A program made the translations under genes and the position numbers. A DNA stretch of 64,000 nt from Chryseobacterium indologenes (GTDB lineage: Bacteria > Bacteroidota > Bacteroidia > Flavobacteriales > Weeksellaceae): assembly GCA_002439165.1 (NCBI GenBank), contig DJTE01000008.1, positions 44,722 to 108,721 on the forward strand. The letters are read 5' to 3'. Positions 63,332 to 64,000 of this stretch are shown here, piece after piece (position 1 is the stretch's first letter; every line of letters starts with the position of its first letter). Below the pieces are notes generated by a model, which ran no database searches, was not told the origin of the DNA, and saw only the letters and a program-made list of their open reading frames with translations.

Positions 63332-64000
63332 TCATAACCACTTCTCTGCCAGCGGATCTACCACACCCCATCTCCCTATATCCGGCATATAAAACCTCGC
63401 TCCGTAATCATACATCCTAGCCTCCTGCAACTCCTTTCCGTTGTACTTATACTTATGATTAAGATTTCCCTCCAGATTATTATACCCCTCATGCTTCAGT
63501 CCAAACGGATAATAATTACTTTTCTCAATTACTTCTGTTCCTGTGTCGTTTTTAGCATAGCTTAGTCTTACATTTCCCAGATGGTCTGTATAATTGTAAA
63601 TATACCTATTTTTTACATAATCAAAATAACCTTCTGAAGTCGGAACAAACTGAAGCTCCGGAACCGGAGGCGGGCATCCCGTACATGGATTCTCACTTGA
63701 ATATTGAAACCCGTCCAGATAATCCGTTTGAGTTACTCCCATAGATTGGGTCTTTTTGAGTTTTACTCCGTCTGCTATATATATAATTATAGGTTTGCCT
63801 GAATCTTCCATTCTGAACTTCTATGGCAGATGGCAGATTTAAGACATTATAAACTATTTTTTTAATGCTTTTATCCGGATGAAGATTCATATTCCCGTTA
63901 GCATCATATCCGAAGGGGCCTTCAAGGGCATTGTACCCTGATGCGTTATTAGTGACACCGGTTGGAAGCGTTATTTTATCCAGATTATTGCTCATACCTC
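63332..64000 (-). pseudogene. Rhs core, 3' part, frameshifted
   Basis: Enters from beyond the right edge. First frame (63693-63995) has FGYDANGNMNLHPD, IKKIVYNVLNLPSAIE, typical YD/RHS repeats. The second frame (63332-63811) has YIADGVKLKKTQS, YLDGFQYSS, RYIYNYTDHLGNVRLSYAK, YYPFGLKHEGYNN, YKYNGKELQEARMYDYGARFYMPDIGRWGVVDPLAEK: the RHS-associated core. The two frames meet at (TA)5 at 63776-63785; one more TA would join them as NYIYIADG. A stop (KWL*) follows right after the core, so the tip is lost too. Confidence 0.82.

Noticed and set aside
60128..64000. Prophage or integrative element
   Set aside because: No integrase, phage structural gene, tRNA or direct-repeat attachment site is visible; the content fits an Rhs island.

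Overview
The window looks like a chromosomal segment of a Chryseobacterium-type member of the Flavobacteriia (phylum Bacteroidota). The evidence is AT-rich intergenic DNA, promoters of the TAnnTTTG type, starts without purine-rich Shine-Dalgarno sites, type IX secretion (T9SS) C-terminal sorting domains, an XrtF exosortase pair, SprB-like repeats, TonB-dependent receptors and Rhs proteins of the Bacteroidota type. I see no tRNA, rRNA or CRISPR array.

Positions 1-9026 are a surface-glycan locus. It holds five glycosyltransferases (two GT2, three GT4), three left-handed beta-helix acyltransferases and, on the opposite strand, a three-gene cassette (KAS III, acyl carrier protein, short-chain dehydrogenase) that could make a dedicated acyl group for the glycan. 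A 1650-aa secreted protein with two FISUMP-like halves and a T9SS type A tail follows (9451-14403), behind a long leader that carries a 25-codon ORF and a hairpin.

Positions 14745-31196 are mostly core genome. There is a carbonic anhydrase and SulP transporter pair for bicarbonate, pth, two paralogous lipoproteins, an operon of three small secreted proteins with a VGI(N/G)T...LDVNG N-terminus, mfd, a GH3-family protein, an MFS transporter and several small exported proteins.

Positions 31624-46327 hold five large paralogous secreted proteins with T9SS type B (gliding-associated) C-termini, most followed by a strong terminator. They are mosaics: N-terminal and C-terminal types are combined in different ways, and two of them share a nearly identical stretch of DNA. 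dnaB and rnhA sit inside this array.

Positions 46434-59493 are housekeeping: nitroreductase, nadB-nadC, a TonB-dependent receptor, asd, a cation diffusion facilitator, XrtF with its partner, then a sugar kinase (AmgK-like), a stand-alone RapZ C-terminal domain and a MurU-like nucleotidyltransferase that together suggest recycling of cell-wall amino sugars, followed by a LOG-family protein.

Positions 60128-64000 are an accessory island on the minus strand. The 3' part of an Rhs gene, broken by frameshifts, is followed by a series of displaced Rhs tips, each directly upstream of a small membrane or lipoprotein gene (candidate immunity genes), plus an IS256-family remnant and a GC-rich palindrome. 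This is the most dynamic part of the window and the best place to look for new toxin-immunity pairs.
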